Source: Gerris lacustris (lineage: Eukaryota; Arthropoda; Insecta; Hemiptera; Gerridae). Taken from it: a stretch of 64,000 nucleotides of DNA. The notes under the pieces were generated by a model. That model saw only the letters and a program-made list of their open reading frames with translations, was not told where the DNA came from and searched no databases. The stretch covers positions 56,631,673 through 56,695,672 of the forward strand of contig OX578277.1 in the NCBI GenBank assembly GCA_951217055.1, read 5' to 3'. Shown piece after piece: positions 10,569 to 21,465 of the stretch. How positions within the stretch are numbered: position 1 is the stretch's first letter; the number at the start of each line of letters is the position of its first letter. The translations under genes and the position numbers were made by a program.

Positions 10569-13500
10569 ATGACTGACGAAGTATTGAAGGCACTGAAGAA
10601 AGAAAGGACTCTTAGTAGAAGGTATTTTAGTAACTATAAATCAAAATTCGAAATTGAATTAGCTAAAACACCAATTGACATTGACACTTTGACAGAAATT
10701 TTTAACGTTTTTGAATTAAAAGCTAAAAAATTAAATGACATTGACACGAAATTAAAACTGACGCTTTCAGTTGATGCATTAGATTACGAGTCCGAAATGG
10801 ATTCAATGGAAGAGTATGAAAATAATTTTGTGATTGCCAAAACAAAATTTAATCGTGAACTCAAAATTCATGAAGCAAAATTTGATAAAACCCCATTTAG
10901 AAAAATTGATGAAATTAGAATTAAATTGCCAAAATTAGCACTTCCTCAATTTAATGGAGATTTACGAAATTTTATTGGATTTTGGGCACAGTTTAGAAAG
11001 ATTCACGAGGACGTCAATTTGACGGCCGATGATAAATTTCAGTATTTGTTACAATCAACCGTAGTAAATTCTCCTGCTAGGGAGTTAATTGAAAGTTTTC
11101 CTCCATCTGGAGCCAATTACGACAAAGCGATAGAGCAGTTAAAAAACCGTTTTGGTCGAGAGGAAATGTTAATCGAAATTTACATGCGTGATCTTTTATC
11201 TTTAGTTTTGCAACAGCAGCAAACATCAAAAGCTAAAACAATGCAGCTAAGAACCCTTTATTATAAATTAGAGTGCCAATTAAGATCGTTAGAGACACTA
11301 GGGGTTACTAGTGATAAATATAGCGCGATGCTATATCCACTAGTAGAGTCGGCAATCCCTGAAGATAATTTGAGGGCCTGGCAGCGCCATTCGTTGTCAG
11401 GTGATAATAGCCAAATCATCGGGGATAGATTGTCCAAATTGCTTTCATTTCTCAGGTCCGAAGTGGAAAGTGAGGAGAGGCTTTTTATAGCTAGGTCCAG
11501 TTTTAAGGAGAAGCAAAGCAGCTCCGGAAGCATGAAGAGGTCCGAGTCACCGCAGCTGAACCTACCGTCGGCGGCTACATTAGCAACCGAGGTGAAGAAG
11601 GGGACAGCCGTGAGTGATGAGGGTACCTGTGCTTTCTGTACGAAGAGTCACCTTACTAAGGAGTGTTCTAGAAGTAAGGAGTTGACAATAGACAAAAAAC
11701 TAAAACTTCTGTCAGGTAAAAATTTATGTTTTACTTGTTTCCAAAAAGCACACAGAGCAAAGCAATGTCGAGCTAATGTCACATGTTTGTTATGTTCTAA
11801 AAGACATTATGCTGTGATGTGCTCTCAATTAAATGCATTTGATAAGCCTAGATCAAATCAGAAGGAGAGTATGTCAGACAATAGCTGTAACACCTTAGCC
11901 CAAGCTCCAAGCGGAACACTGTTACCTACTTTATTAGTTCACGTAAAGTGCGGGAAGAAAGAGCAGACTGTGAGAGCGTTACTTGATAGTGGGTCACAGA
12001 GGTCGTATGTTTCAACTAAAATTAAAGAACAACTCGGGTTAATAAAGGTGAGAGATGAGAATCTAAGTCAGAGTGTGTTTGGTGGAATCAAGATGAAATG
12101 CAAAAACTTTGGAGTTTATTCTGTAGCCATAAGTAGTGTGAAAAGAGAAGAATGTTTCACAATCCATGCTCTTGAACAAGAGCACATTTGTTCAAAGGTC
12201 CCTTGTTTAACTTCAAGGCAAGTGTTAGAAAAATTAAAAGGGAGAGGGATAGAGTTATCTGACATTGGATATGATCCGAAAGAAATAGGATTATTGATAG
12301 GAGCAGATTTTCTCGGGAAATTATTAACGGGAAAAATCGTAGAATTAGATGAAAGAGTTGTTGCCGTTGAGACAAGGTTAGGGTGGACGGTCATGGGGCA
12401 GGAATATACAACAGTTAACGAAAATTTGGCGTTGCTTTCAATTAATGAATTTAATTTCGATGTGTCTCATTTATGGCGGCTTGATGCAATAGGTATCACG
12501 GACCCCGTAGAGAAGAAGAAAGATGAAGTAGCTGAAGAAGCTATGAAGTATTTTGAGGAAACCATCACCATGAACAGAGAAAGGCGTTACGAAGTGAGAC
12601 TTCCCTGGCTGGCTGGTCACCCAACGCTGGAGAACAACAGACAAGAAGCGGAGAAACGTTTAATAAATGTTACACGGAAAATAAGAAGAGAAGGGACTTA
12701 CGAAGAATACGATAAGGTATTTCGTAGTTGGTTAAGTGAGGGTATTATAGAACAAGCAAGTAAACCTAGTCCGGAAGGGAGAGTAAATTACTTAGCCCAC
12801 AGAGCGGTGGTAAAACAGTCATCACTTACCACAAAGGTGCGTCCAGTTTTCGACGCATCTGCTAACGACAAAAATGGAAATTCGCTCAACTCTTGCTTAG
12901 CAACCGGTCCCAATCTATTAGAAATTATTCCAAGTCTCATTCTAGATTTCCGTAAAGAACGTATCGGAGTAACATCTGATATTAAGCAGGCGTTCTTGCA
13001 ACTTAGTTTTGAAGAAAATGATAGAGATTTCTTACGATTCCTTTGGTGGGATAAGAAAGGCTCTCAAGTTATAGAATATCGGCATCGTAGAGTAGTTTTT
13101 GGTCTTACTTGCAGTCCATTTTTATTAGTAGCCACTATAGGTTATCACTTAAAGTTAGCACCAGAAGAATTAAAATCCACAGCTGAAAAATTATTAAAAT
13201 CATTTTATATGGATAATTGTGTGACGTCAGTGTCAGACGAACAAGCACTACAAAAATTTGTTCTAGAGTCGAAAGCACTTATGAACGCAGCAAACATGGA
13301 ACTGCGTGCATGGGCTTACAGTAGTGACTGGGGAAAACAATACTTAGACGTATACGCCGAGCAAGAAGTAGTTCCAGTTCTAGGTGTGATGTGGAATATA
13401 AAAAGAGACGTTTTAGCGTGTAATTTAGACCGCATAAAATTACCCGAAACCGATATAACGAAGCGAATGCTGTTGTCCTTAGCGCAACAAGTGTTTGATC

Positions 13501-15683
13501 CGGTTGGTTTCACATCTCCCGTGTCATTATTACCCAAACTATGGCTTCAAGAAACTTGGAAAAGTAAGATAGGATGGGATGAGTCGTTAGACAAGGAGGT
13601 GCAACAAAAAATTAGACAATGGTTTAAATGTTTAGAATACCTGAAACTATGTGAAATTCCTAGGTGCTTCTTTGGTCGTTATGGACGGCAGGGAGTACAA
13701 AACATTGAATTGCACACATTTGTAGACGCATGCAAAAGTGCATATGCGGCCTGCACATTTATCCGGTCAGTAGGGCTAAATGGAGACATAATAGTGAATT
13801 TTGTGGCGGCTAAAACCCGTGTGGCACCTATAAAAGAAGTTTCTATGCCAAGATTAGAGTTACTCGCAGCAGTTATAGGAGCTAGGTTGTTTGAACACAC
13901 AGAAAAGGTTTTACAACTTCCACAGGTAAACTCATGGTTTTGGACAGATTCTGAGATTGTTCTAGCTTGGATCCGGAGAGACGACTGCTGGAATACATTT
14001 GTAGCCAATAGATGCCGAGAAATAAGACGCCTAACAAGTAGAGATAATTGGAGGCATCTTCCAGGAAGTAGCAACGTCACAGCGGATATGGCATCACGAG
14101 GAGCTACAGGGAAACAACTGGTAGACAGCCGATGGTGGGAAGGGCCAAAATGGCTTTATGAAGACCAATCTAAGTGGCCTCACTCGAATCCTGAGCCACC
14201 TGAGGAAGTAGTTCTAAGTGAACGAAAAAAGAGTGTTGTTTCTTCTAATATTAACGTTTTAAGTGAAAGTTATTTTAAAAACATTTCGGACTATTTTAGA
14301 ATTGTGAGAGTTATAGCGTGGATGATAAAATATAAAAATATAGTTTTTAATGGACATTTAAGGGAGTTATCTAGTGATGATGTAGCAAATGCCGAAATTA
14401 AGTTAATAAAATTAATACAGAGTGATAGTTTAAAGGCAAAAGAAAGACTAAAAGAACTTAAAAGTTTAAATGTGTTTGAAGATGAATCTGGTGTGTTGCG
14501 AGCAAGGACTAAATTAGTTTTGGGAGATTATGAGTGTGCTTTCAGGTATCCTATGGTGCTACCCTCAGACCATGATGTTGTGACGAAGTTGATTGCATGG
14601 ACTCACAAGAAGGAGGGACACGCAGGAGTACTTACACTGATGGTGAAACTTCGAGAGAGGTTTTGGATTCTTAGAAGCCGGAGGACTATAAAGAAGGCTA
14701 TTAGAGGCTGCGTCGTCTGCAAGAGATTTACGGCTAAGCCTGCTGAAACACCCTTTGCACCGCTTCCCCGGGACAGAATTTTTACCAATGCAGCATTCTC
14801 AACCACCGGAGTCGACACTGCAGGACCACTATACTTAAGAGGAGGAGGCAAGGCTTGGGTCTTGCTCTTCACCTGTGCTACATACAGAGCTGTCCATTTA
14901 GAGCTCATCGAATCTTTAAGCTCAGCAGCGTTCATCGAAGCTCTAAGTCGGTTCATAGCTCGAAGAGGAAGAGTAACTACCATCTACTGCGACAATGGTA
15001 CGAACTTCGTAGGAGCCAACCGACTACTAGCCGAGCTCGATTGGTCAAAAATTAATCAGGCAGCAGCTGTAAGAAGGATCAAATTCGTACTGAACGCGCC
15101 AGCAGCGCCCTGGTGGGGAGGCTGGTGGGAGCGGCTAATACGAATAATGAAAGATCTTTTAAAACGCAACTTAGGGCGACAATCGGCAACTTATTCAGAA
15201 ATGACAACCATCCTCTGCGATTGCGAAGCTACTATTAATTCAAGGCCACTAACCTACGTGAGTGAGGACCCCGAAGAACCAGTTCCCCTCACCCCCTCCT
15301 GTTTCATCACCGACATAGGAGAACATCCAGTGCCAGACCTAGATTTGCTTGGTACCAAGGGGTACAATAAACGTCTGAAGCACATTCAGGTTATAAAGAA
15401 TAAATTGAGGACGAGATTTCAAAAGGAGTACTTGGCGTCCCTGCGTCATCACGGCCACGACGGACGCACCGAGCTAAACGTTGGAGACGTCGTTCTTATC
15501 GGCAGTGACAACGTTAAAAGAATAAGCTGGCCGCTAGGAAAAATCCTCAAACTAATTCCAGGACGAGACGGAACTCCCCGAACTGCTAAAATTAAAACAT
15601 CTGCAGGCGAGTTGATACGACCCTTTGGCAGGCTCTATCCACTCGAAGTTCAAGATAAGACAAGGGAAGATGATGAAACTTAA
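10569..15683 (+). CDS. BEL/Pao gag-pol polyprotein, 1704 aa, intact
   Basis: The frame is open upstream to 10389, but that start is TTG and the stretch is the LTR, so the ATG at 10569 just after the primer-binding site is chosen. In order: coiled gag N-terminus; DUF1759-like gag domain (about 115-230, with LPQFNGD and NRFG); three CCHC-type knuckles starting at C354, C387 and C406; retropepsin with LLDSGS (D473); reverse transcriptase with SDIKQAF (D804) and YMDN (Y880); RNase H with FVDA (D1053), MPRLELLAA and TDSEIVLAW; integrase with an HHCC zinc site, GVDTAGP (D1416), CDNGTNF (D1475) and WWER (E1521); C-terminal DUF5641-like barrel with VGDVVLI. All catalytic positions are present except the second Asp of the RT YxDD box, which is Asn. 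A YVDN/YMDN box occurs, as I recall, in one BEL lineage, so this need not be inactivating. The product would make a cytoplasmic particle, copy the RNA and integrate the cDNA. Confidence 0.97.
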   Translation: MTDEVLKALKKERTLSRRYFSNYKSKFEIELAKTPIDIDTLTEIFNVFELKAKKLNDIDTKLKLTLSVDALDYESEMDSMEEYENNFVIAKTKFNRELKIHEAKFDKTPFRKIDEIRIKLPKLALPQFNGDLRNFIGFWAQFRKIHEDVNLTADDKFQYLLQSTVVNSPARELIESFPPSGANYDKAIEQLKNRFGREEMLIEIYMRDLLSLVLQQQQTSKAKTMQLRTLYYKLECQLRSLETLGVTSDKYSAMLYPLVESAIPEDNLRAWQRHSLSGDNSQIIGDRLSKLLSFLRSEVESEERLFIARSSFKEKQSSSGSMKRSESPQLNLPSAATLATEVKKGTAVSDEGTCAFCTKSHLTKECSRSKELTIDKKLKLLSGKNLCFTCFQKAHRAKQCRANVTCLLCSKRHYAVMCSQLNAFDKPRSNQKESMSDNSCNTLAQAPSGTLLPTLLVHVKCGKKEQTVRALLDSGSQRSYVSTKIKEQLGLIKVRDENLSQSVFGGIKMKCKNFGVYSVAISSVKREECFTIHALEQEHICSKVPCLTSRQVLEKLKGRGIELSDIGYDPKEIGLLIGADFLGKLLTGKIVELDERVVAVETRLGWTVMGQEYTTVNENLALLSINEFNFDVSHLWRLDAIGITDPVEKKKDEVAEEAMKYFEETITMNRERRYEVRLPWLAGHPTLENNRQEAEKRLINVTRKIRREGTYEEYDKVFRSWLSEGIIEQASKPSPEGRVNYLAHRAVVKQSSLTTKVRPVFDASANDKNGNSLNSCLATGPNLLEIIPSLILDFRKERIGVTSDIKQAFLQLSFEENDRDFLRFLWWDKKGSQVIEYRHRRVVFGLTCSPFLLVATIGYHLKLAPEELKSTAEKLLKSFYMDNCVTSVSDEQALQKFVLESKALMNAANMELRAWAYSSDWGKQYLDVYAEQEVVPVLGVMWNIKRDVLACNLDRIKLPETDITKRMLLSLAQQVFDPVGFTSPVSLLPKLWLQETWKSKIGWDESLDKEVQQKIRQWFKCLEYLKLCEIPRCFFGRYGRQGVQNIELHTFVDACKSAYAACTFIRSVGLNGDIIVNFVAAKTRVAPIKEVSMPRLELLAAVIGARLFEHTEKVLQLPQVNSWFWTDSEIVLAWIRRDDCWNTFVANRCREIRRLTSRDNWRHLPGSSNVTADMASRGATGKQLVDSRWWEGPKWLYEDQSKWPHSNPEPPEEVVLSERKKSVVSSNINVLSESYFKNISDYFRIVRVIAWMIKYKNIVFNGHLRELSSDDVANAEIKLIKLIQSDSLKAKERLKELKSLNVFEDESGVLRARTKLVLGDYECAFRYPMVLPSDHDVVTKLIAWTHKKEGHAGVLTLMVKLRERFWILRSRRTIKKAIRGCVVCKRFTAKPAETPFAPLPRDRIFTNAAFSTTGVDTAGPLYLRGGGKAWVLLFTCATYRAVHLELIESLSSAAFIEALSRFIARRGRVTTIYCDNGTNFVGANRLLAELDWSKINQAAAVRRIKFVLNAPAAPWWGGWWERLIRIMKDLLKRNLGRQSATYSEMTTILCDCEATINSRPLTYVSEDPEEPVPLTPSCFITDIGEHPVPDLDLLGTKGYNKRLKHIQVIKNKLRTRFQKEYLASLRHHGHDGRTELNVGDVVLIGSDNVKRISWPLGKILKLIPGRDGTPRTAKIKTSAGELIRPFGRLYPLEVQDKTREDDET

Positions 15684-15830
15684 TTATTGAACATGCTCCT
15701 TCCTCTTTGCCTTTATTATTTTTATTTTTTTTGAAGTTCTAAAAGCATAGCTCTTATTTCGGTTTGGTTTACCGTGCTTTTAGTAGTTATTGTTTGTTAT
15801 TTTTTGAATTTAGTTTGCGCTATTAACTGC
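15684..15830. other. BEL 3' untranslated spacer
   Basis: This 147-bp T-rich gap between the pol stop and the polypurine tract is too short for an envelope gene and holds none. Confidence 0.8.
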
Positions 15831-15845
15831 AAAGAGGCGGGAGGA
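15831..15845 (+). promoter_or_regulatory. Polypurine tract
   Basis: AAAGAGGCGGGAGGA, purine apart from one C, directly abuts the 3' LTR, as expected for the plus-strand primer. Confidence 0.88.
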
Positions 15846-15952
15846 TGTTCAGAATTACAAGTATATTTACTATACTATACCCTGCACAACCTGTCCCCCA
15901 ATCTGTATATATACCCCAGAAAAAATATATATAATTCAGTTGGCTCCGAACA
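15846..15952 (+). repeat. 3' LTR of the BEL/Pao element
   Basis: Identical to the 5' LTR over all 107 bp. It is followed by the GTTAC duplication at 15953-15957. Confidence 0.95.
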
Positions 15953-15957
15953 GTTAC

Positions 15958-16222
15958 CCTTCATGATGCATATCGTTGAAAAGCTCTTTAAGGGTACAAT
16001 AATTGTTATGTACAGTTTTGTCATATTTTTATTTAGAAGGGTGGTAAATTTGGGATATTTGCAAATTATCTTATTAAAGAGGAGGGGGTATAGAAATAGG
16101 TGGCAGGGATAAAATCTAGATATTCTCATAAAGTAAAAATAATTAATAAGTTTCTTGATGGTAGTTAATAAACTTATCAAATTAAAATAACACTCCGTAG
16201 CGAAGCACGGGTATCCAGCTAG
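15958..16222 (+). mobile_element. Helitron-like repeat A, right part with 3' end
   Basis: CTTCATGATGCATATCGTTG, AAAGCTCTTTAAG and TGTACAGTTTTGTCATATTT match the body of the repeats at 33545-34950 and 43848-44830. The right end reads CCGTAGCGAAGCACGG, a 4-bp-stem hairpin, then GTATCCAGCTAGT, which fits a Helitron 3' end (hairpin plus CTAG, insertion before T). The end lies inside a hAT transposase relic, so the Helitron-like copy inserted there or abuts it. Confidence 0.65.
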
Positions 16223-16674
16223 TTGGTGATAAAAACAGGACAACCATCAAACAAAACCTCAACAGCTAAAGGATTTTCCAGGAATGAAAATGAAGGTTTG
16301 AGTTTCCTCAAATCATTAAATCTGTCATATATTACTTCAGCAAGACCAGATATTTTGCACAAATAATCTTCTGTTTCCACCTGAGCATGAACGTGGCTTT
16401 CAATAATTTTCTTCAAACATTTGAAGTGAGCGAATATCTTAGTTTCAAGGTCTTTTCGAAAGAGTCTTAAATTGCTATGAGAGCTAAATACACTCTGCAG
16501 GTGTATTTGCACTTGAACGTAGCCTGGTCATAAAAAATAATTTTTGTATTAAATTATTATACTTTTTAAAATCAGTATGTATTATTTTAAATTACTGGAG
16601 TTTGTGTTTAAGAGCCGCACGAGATTGACTGAAGAGCCGCATGCGGCTCGCGAGCCACGTTGTGGCCACCCCTG
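16219..16674 (-). pseudogene. hAT transposon remnant with transposase C-terminal fragment
   Basis: The minus-strand end at 16674 starts CAGGGGTGGCCACAACGTGG and continues CTCGCGAGCCGCATGCGGCTC. This is the end type of SPIN/Charlie-like hAT elements. The frame at 16518-16219 gives LRLFRKDLETKIFAHFKCLK and later IYDRFNDLRKL and FLENPLAVEV. These match the region of GTF2IRD2/ZBED-type hAT transposases that reads FxxxLxxxxFxHFPxLK...RFxDF...NPF. The N-terminal domains and catalytic region are missing, so the element is internally deleted, and the frame stops where the Helitron-like end begins. The second TIR is not seen. Confidence 0.75.
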
Positions 16675-16720
16675 TTCTATATTCTATAGTATTGTTCCCT
16701 CTACCCCTTCCTTGCTCTGA

Positions 16721-17128
16721 GGTTTGCACTTTAAGATAACTGTCAATCAATATTGTCAAATCAAACTCAACATTTTAAAGTTCCTTCAAGGTAGCCCTAG
16801 TGGCGCTGTTTACAAATTTTTATTTTCTTTACAATATTTTTAATTGGAAGTTTTTCTATTAGCCTTGAAAGGGGCAAAGAACCAGATTTTTTAATTTTCC
16901 CTTTATTTGTACAATAAACTCTACCTATTTAAAATATTTCAAGTTTCTAGGATTGTTAGAAGTTCTAAGAATTAAGATGAGTCAGTCAGTGACAAAATAA
17001 CAAAACTTTAGGCTCATAACTACTATGGGTAGAGCTGTGAAATTTTTATTTCTGGTTCAGTTTGTCGTGAACTTTAAATTAAAATTAATTTGATAAATGT
17101 AAGTATGTATCTTCAATAGGATAATAGA
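16721..17128 (+). repeat. Dispersed repeat E, copy 1
   Basis: This stretch of about 400 bp starts TTTGCACTTTAAGATAACTG and runs through TTGTACAATAAACTCTACCT, GAGTCAGTCAGTGAC and AAATTTTTATTTCTGGTT. The same order recurs at 46299-46758 in the same orientation. It is non-coding. The GAGTCAGTCAGTGAC run and the remark-like conserved order resemble LINE or SINE tails, but the class is unknown. Confidence 0.8.
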
Positions 17129-17253
17129 GGGGGGTCCAAATTGCCGTGAATTGGTTCCAGTAAAGGATGGTAGTACGGCTGTGCTCGACTTGGCGGGGGC
17201 AAGCCGATGCCGTGCCCCCAGATATATTATATATATATATATATATAAAAAAC

Positions 17254-17756
<503 letters not shown>

Positions 17757-18257
17757 ACATTTCGAACACCCATCTCTATTTTCTTCATCAATTTCTCAAC
17801 TTTTTCTCTTATTATTCTTCACATATTCTTCCCCTCCTAAAATCATCCTTTTCTTTTTCTCTATGCCAACTCTTATGGTTCTTTACATCATCTCTGTCCG
17901 TCGCCCATCCTTCACTCTATTACATCGCCTTGTCTCTATTCAACCCTTTCGTCTATTGCATCATCCCTCTACGCAACCGTCCCTTCATTGCATCATCTTC
18001 TTTTTCGCGCACTCTTCCCTTTGTTTTTTCGCCGTCTGTGCACCTGACACCCCCGTCTCACGGGTATTTCCTTATCCCCTTCTTTTGTATATATATCTTT
18101 ATCTGCCTCCACCTTTCCAACTTCATTCTCTCATGTAGACTCGATAAGTGTGTTGAGTGCTACGAGAGACTTCGACTCTGCTGATGATGGCGTTTAGCCG
18201 AAACCGGTCCAGTGATCTCCAGATCAAGCAAGTATTGACGGTAGGGATATCCTCATT

Positions 18258-18258
<1 letters not shown>
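17757..18258 (+). other. 3' region of the Penelope-like remnant
   Basis: This T- and C-rich stretch follows the pol stop. Open frames in it are low in complexity and unlikely to be coding. It ends with a conserved-looking block (18170-18258) that holds the hammerhead-like motif. Confidence 0.55.
18170..18225 (+). ncRNA. Hammerhead-ribozyme-like motif
   Basis: CTGATGA (18181-18187) is followed by GGC-GTTTA-GCC as a 3-bp hairpin and then GAAAC (18200-18204). CCGGTC at 18204-18209 could form a tiny stem III with a GTC-type cleavage site. CTG before and CAG after it could start stem I. This is the order of a type I hammerhead, and Penelope-like elements are known to carry such motifs. One T (18188) is unpaired next to stem II and stem I is short and mismatched, so activity is uncertain. 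Confidence 0.45.

Positions 18259-18296
<38 letters not shown>
18259..18296. repeat. (TA)n microsatellite
   Basis: About 18 TA units directly inside the right inverted repeat of the Penelope-like remnant. Confidence 0.95.
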
Positions 18297-18299
<3 letters not shown>

Positions 18300-18358
18300 C
18301 CATATAATTAAGATATGTTTGTAATATTATATAATATATAGTTCTCATACTGAAGTGA
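18300..18358 (-). repeat. Right inverted repeat flanking the Penelope-like remnant
   Basis: Reverse complement of 17254-17306 with a small AT insertion. It ends in GTTCTCATACTGAAGTGA. Confidence 0.75.
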
Positions 18359-20389
18359 CAATTTTATATTCTCTCTTCCGCTTTACTTCTCGGTCATTAC
18401 GGTCACTGTTCAGTAGTGTTCACGCACGTGTTGGTGTGCTATAGCACTGTGTCATCTCCAAGCGCGTGATATAGATCCCAGTAGATGGCGACACAGTAGT
18501 GGTATGCTCTGTGTCACGTCTATTTCCCTATTTTTATAAAATAGTTTAGTTGATTTGTTGAGGGAAGGAGATGTACAACATGTGATTTATAATACGTCAT
18601 TACAGTTTTTATGTATTTTAATATTGTTTTGTTATTTTTATTCATTGTTTACAGTCCACTAAACTAAATGCAGTGTTTTATTCATTGAACAGTCGCTCAA
18701 AATTAATAAAATGTTGATTCAAATTAAAAAATTTAAGTCTAAAATTAGAAAGAACATTCATAAAATTGATGAAAATACTTACTAGTATTCACTTTATCGT
18801 AACACGCGAGGTACCTTATTTCTTGACTAACTGACACGCTGCAACTTAAGTTATTTTTTATAACAATGTTATTAATAAAATGCAACAAAAATAGGAGGTG
18901 AAAAGGATAAAACAAAGTAAAAAGAGTAATGATGTGAGCACAGTATTAGAATAAAGTATGGTTATAAGGTGGTATTACTTTAAATTATTCTAGCTCCAGT
19001 ATAATGATAGCATCACTAGCTCTGGAGGAAATTTGCGTGAGCAGTGAACCCCTCTTTATGGCTCTCTGCCTTTCCTTTTCATGACTATCCATTCTACATC
19101 ATGCGATCCGGTAGCGACTTGCAGCTACGGCTAGTCAGCAGCCTTTCAACCGACTATTATGCAAATCGAATTTGTTTTTTATCACCTCTTATTTAGCATT
19201 AAAACATTAAATCATAGTTAGTGTACGAAAGAAAGAGGTTAAGATCAGATGTTGTCGGGATTAAACGAAAATCAGATACCACGATGAATTATAATAAAAA
19301 AACCCCTTTTTTAAGTAACTACAGGTTAATTTTTGTGCAGTTAAAAGATTATAGTGTGTTGGTAAAACTATAAAGTCCTTATCAGTAATAATCTTAGTAC
19401 TTTATCAAGAACGATTATATTGTCCTTGAAAACTAAAAAGAGTATTTTCAAAATAAATTATGTTCTTTTCTTGCTTTGCTGTATTACAAGAGATACTTAA
19501 AGAAAGCTTTTATAAGAGATAAAAACTTAACAGAGTTGTTTGTTGTAGAATTCAAGGGTAAAAAGAGACAACTTTTAAACAGACAAACAATATTTGACAT
19601 TAATATATTTTCATTATATATTAAAAAGTATTTCTACAGGTAATTTGGAGCATATTTGGCCATACATAATATGTATATAATTTCAGATCAAAATATTAAA
19701 TGGGGTGTTTTATAAAAGCTATAGTCCAATTCTCAACGGCAATAGGAGTATAAGCAAAATAAGAGTGTGTTAAAATAAATCAACCAGTACCTTAAAAATT
19801 CCAATAACAAATTAAATATTAATATTGGAACAATGAATCACCAATTGTTGTAAAGATCACAACTAGACTAGAAAGGGAATTGGACAATAGCATATATATA
19901 TGAACTTTTTTGATCCAAATGACCTGTAGAAATATCCCTTTCAATATGGTGATCAGAAATTTTTACACACTGATCCCACTCTATAAACCTAGATTATACA
20001 ATAACCTATATTATATACATTTGAAACCCACTTAAAATATTGCTAAAATAAAAATAAATAGCATAAATGAAATTTATTTAACGGTGTAACGTTATTTAAT
20101 GTATAGAACGAAAAAATTAATTTGACAAAGATATTCAAAGTTATAAAAATAACTTGTTGGTTCAAAAATGAATTTTAACTCGTGTTCTGCATACGTGTAA
20201 CATTTAATTATTATTGAACTTTTTAACAAAACTTACCATAAATATAATATTTTATTATAAAAAAAACAACTTTTATTGTGTACTAAAAAGGAAAAAATAC
20301 ATTTTTTTTATATGTTCATTATTGTGTCCGGCCATTCGCCGGGTTGTTGGAAGAAAAAGAGAAAATAATGTGGCCGTTTAAAAAATAGC
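18359..20389. other. Non-coding, nothing recognised
   Basis: AT-rich sequence with a slightly GC-richer part at 18390-18530 and 19010-19160. No open frame exceeds 60 codons and no repeat boundary is clear. Confidence 0.45.
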
Positions 20390-20705
20390 TTCCGTTACCT
20401 TCGTGGGTAAGCTCTGAAGCAAAAAGCTATGAGAAGAACGAAATTATTTTATGTATCCGATTTCGAAAATCCCAAGATAAAACATCCGACTTAAATGAAA
20501 TTTGGATGGTAGGTCACAATTAGCCCCATTTTTGGTCCCATATAAATTTCAACCTTCAGTGCCCATTTGTTTCTCTTCAGTATGCGCACAAACATTCATT
20601 AATTTACAGCTATAGCTTCAAAAGTACTTATCTGATTTGTATGAAACTTTTATAGTTTATCGAAAGTAACCCGCAGATAGCCCCAGATTAATTTGAACCG
20701 TCTGC
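20390..20705 (+). repeat. Dispersed repeat B, copy 2
   Basis: It has TCCGTTACCTTCG, GAAGAACGAAATT, CATCCGACTTAAATGAAATTTGGATGG and AGGTCACAATTAGCCCCATT, in the order of the copy at 36530-37045. The CAGGGAACATTTTTGG block is deleted here. Confidence 0.65.
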
Positions 20706-21234
20706 GCTCCTTTACATTTGCTGAATTAATACTTTAATTCATGAAAAAAAATCAAAACAATTTTGACTGATTAAAAAAACGGAGGAAACAATTAAACAAA
20801 TTCGGCTCAAATGGCTTGTAAAAAGCATAAAATCAATAAAGCGTGATAAGATGCGAAGAAGTCTATTCTCATAGTTTTTAATATAAAAATATACCAAATA
20901 TTTTTTACTTTTTTTGTCTTCGTCCCATTAAATTTTGTGACCAATTTTAACCTCACTAAGCTGGAATTAATAAAACTAAGTTAAAACTGTAGGCTTATTC
21001 AATTTTAAAAATTAGGTTCAAACATTGTTTTTTTAAATTTTGCAGGAAAAATGTATTCATATTAATTAGGTAATTTATTGAACTAGTATTATAACTAGTA
21101 TCATATTATTGTACTTTCATCGGAAATACATAATATGTGCATGTTTCAGCTCTCGAGGTAATCGGGAAGTGGGTCCAATGTAAATTAAAAGAGGAAGATA
21201 ATTAAAAGCGTGTAAAATAATCTAAACCGACCTC
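20706..21234. other. AT-rich non-coding stretch
   Basis: I see no gene, RNA or clear repeat boundary here. Confidence 0.4.
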
Positions 21235-21465
21235 TTACGTTTTCAATTATAGCTCTCTTTTCTCAGGAACTAAATTTCCCCCGGGAAATCGACCTATGGT
21301 AGATTTGTAATTAAATGGACTACATTTTAGAATTTGTTTTATAAAAAAAAAATATAGAGTTAAAATTCATTTCTCGATGCCACCCCGGGGAATAATTGTT
21401 CTGAATATATATGCCAAATTTCATTGAAATCTGCCCAGTAGTTTAGGCTCCATCATCAAAGATGG
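21235..21465 (+). repeat. Dispersed repeat C, copy 2
   Basis: TTCCCCCGGGAA, ATGGACTACATTTTAGAATT, TTCATTTCTCGATG and GCCCAGTAGTTTAGGCTCC match the copy at 3860-4265. Confidence 0.65.

Larger units (their letters stand above)
10427..15952 (+). mobile_element. Complete BEL/Pao LTR retrotransposon, 5526 bp
   Basis: The element has two identical 107-bp LTRs, a primer-binding site, one uninterrupted gag-pol frame, a polypurine tract and a 5-bp target duplication. Identical LTRs, an open frame of 1704 codons and an intact duplication all point to a recent insertion. No env-like frame lies between the pol stop (15683) and the 3' LTR. It is inserted in a Helitron-like repeat whose left and right pieces lie at 10188-10421 and 15958-16222. 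Confidence 0.97.

Noticed and set aside
11261..15055. Several antisense and off-frame open frames of 60-133 codons inside the BEL gene (e.g. 13679-14080 minus)
   Set aside because: Shadows of the gag-pol frame, without motifs of their own.
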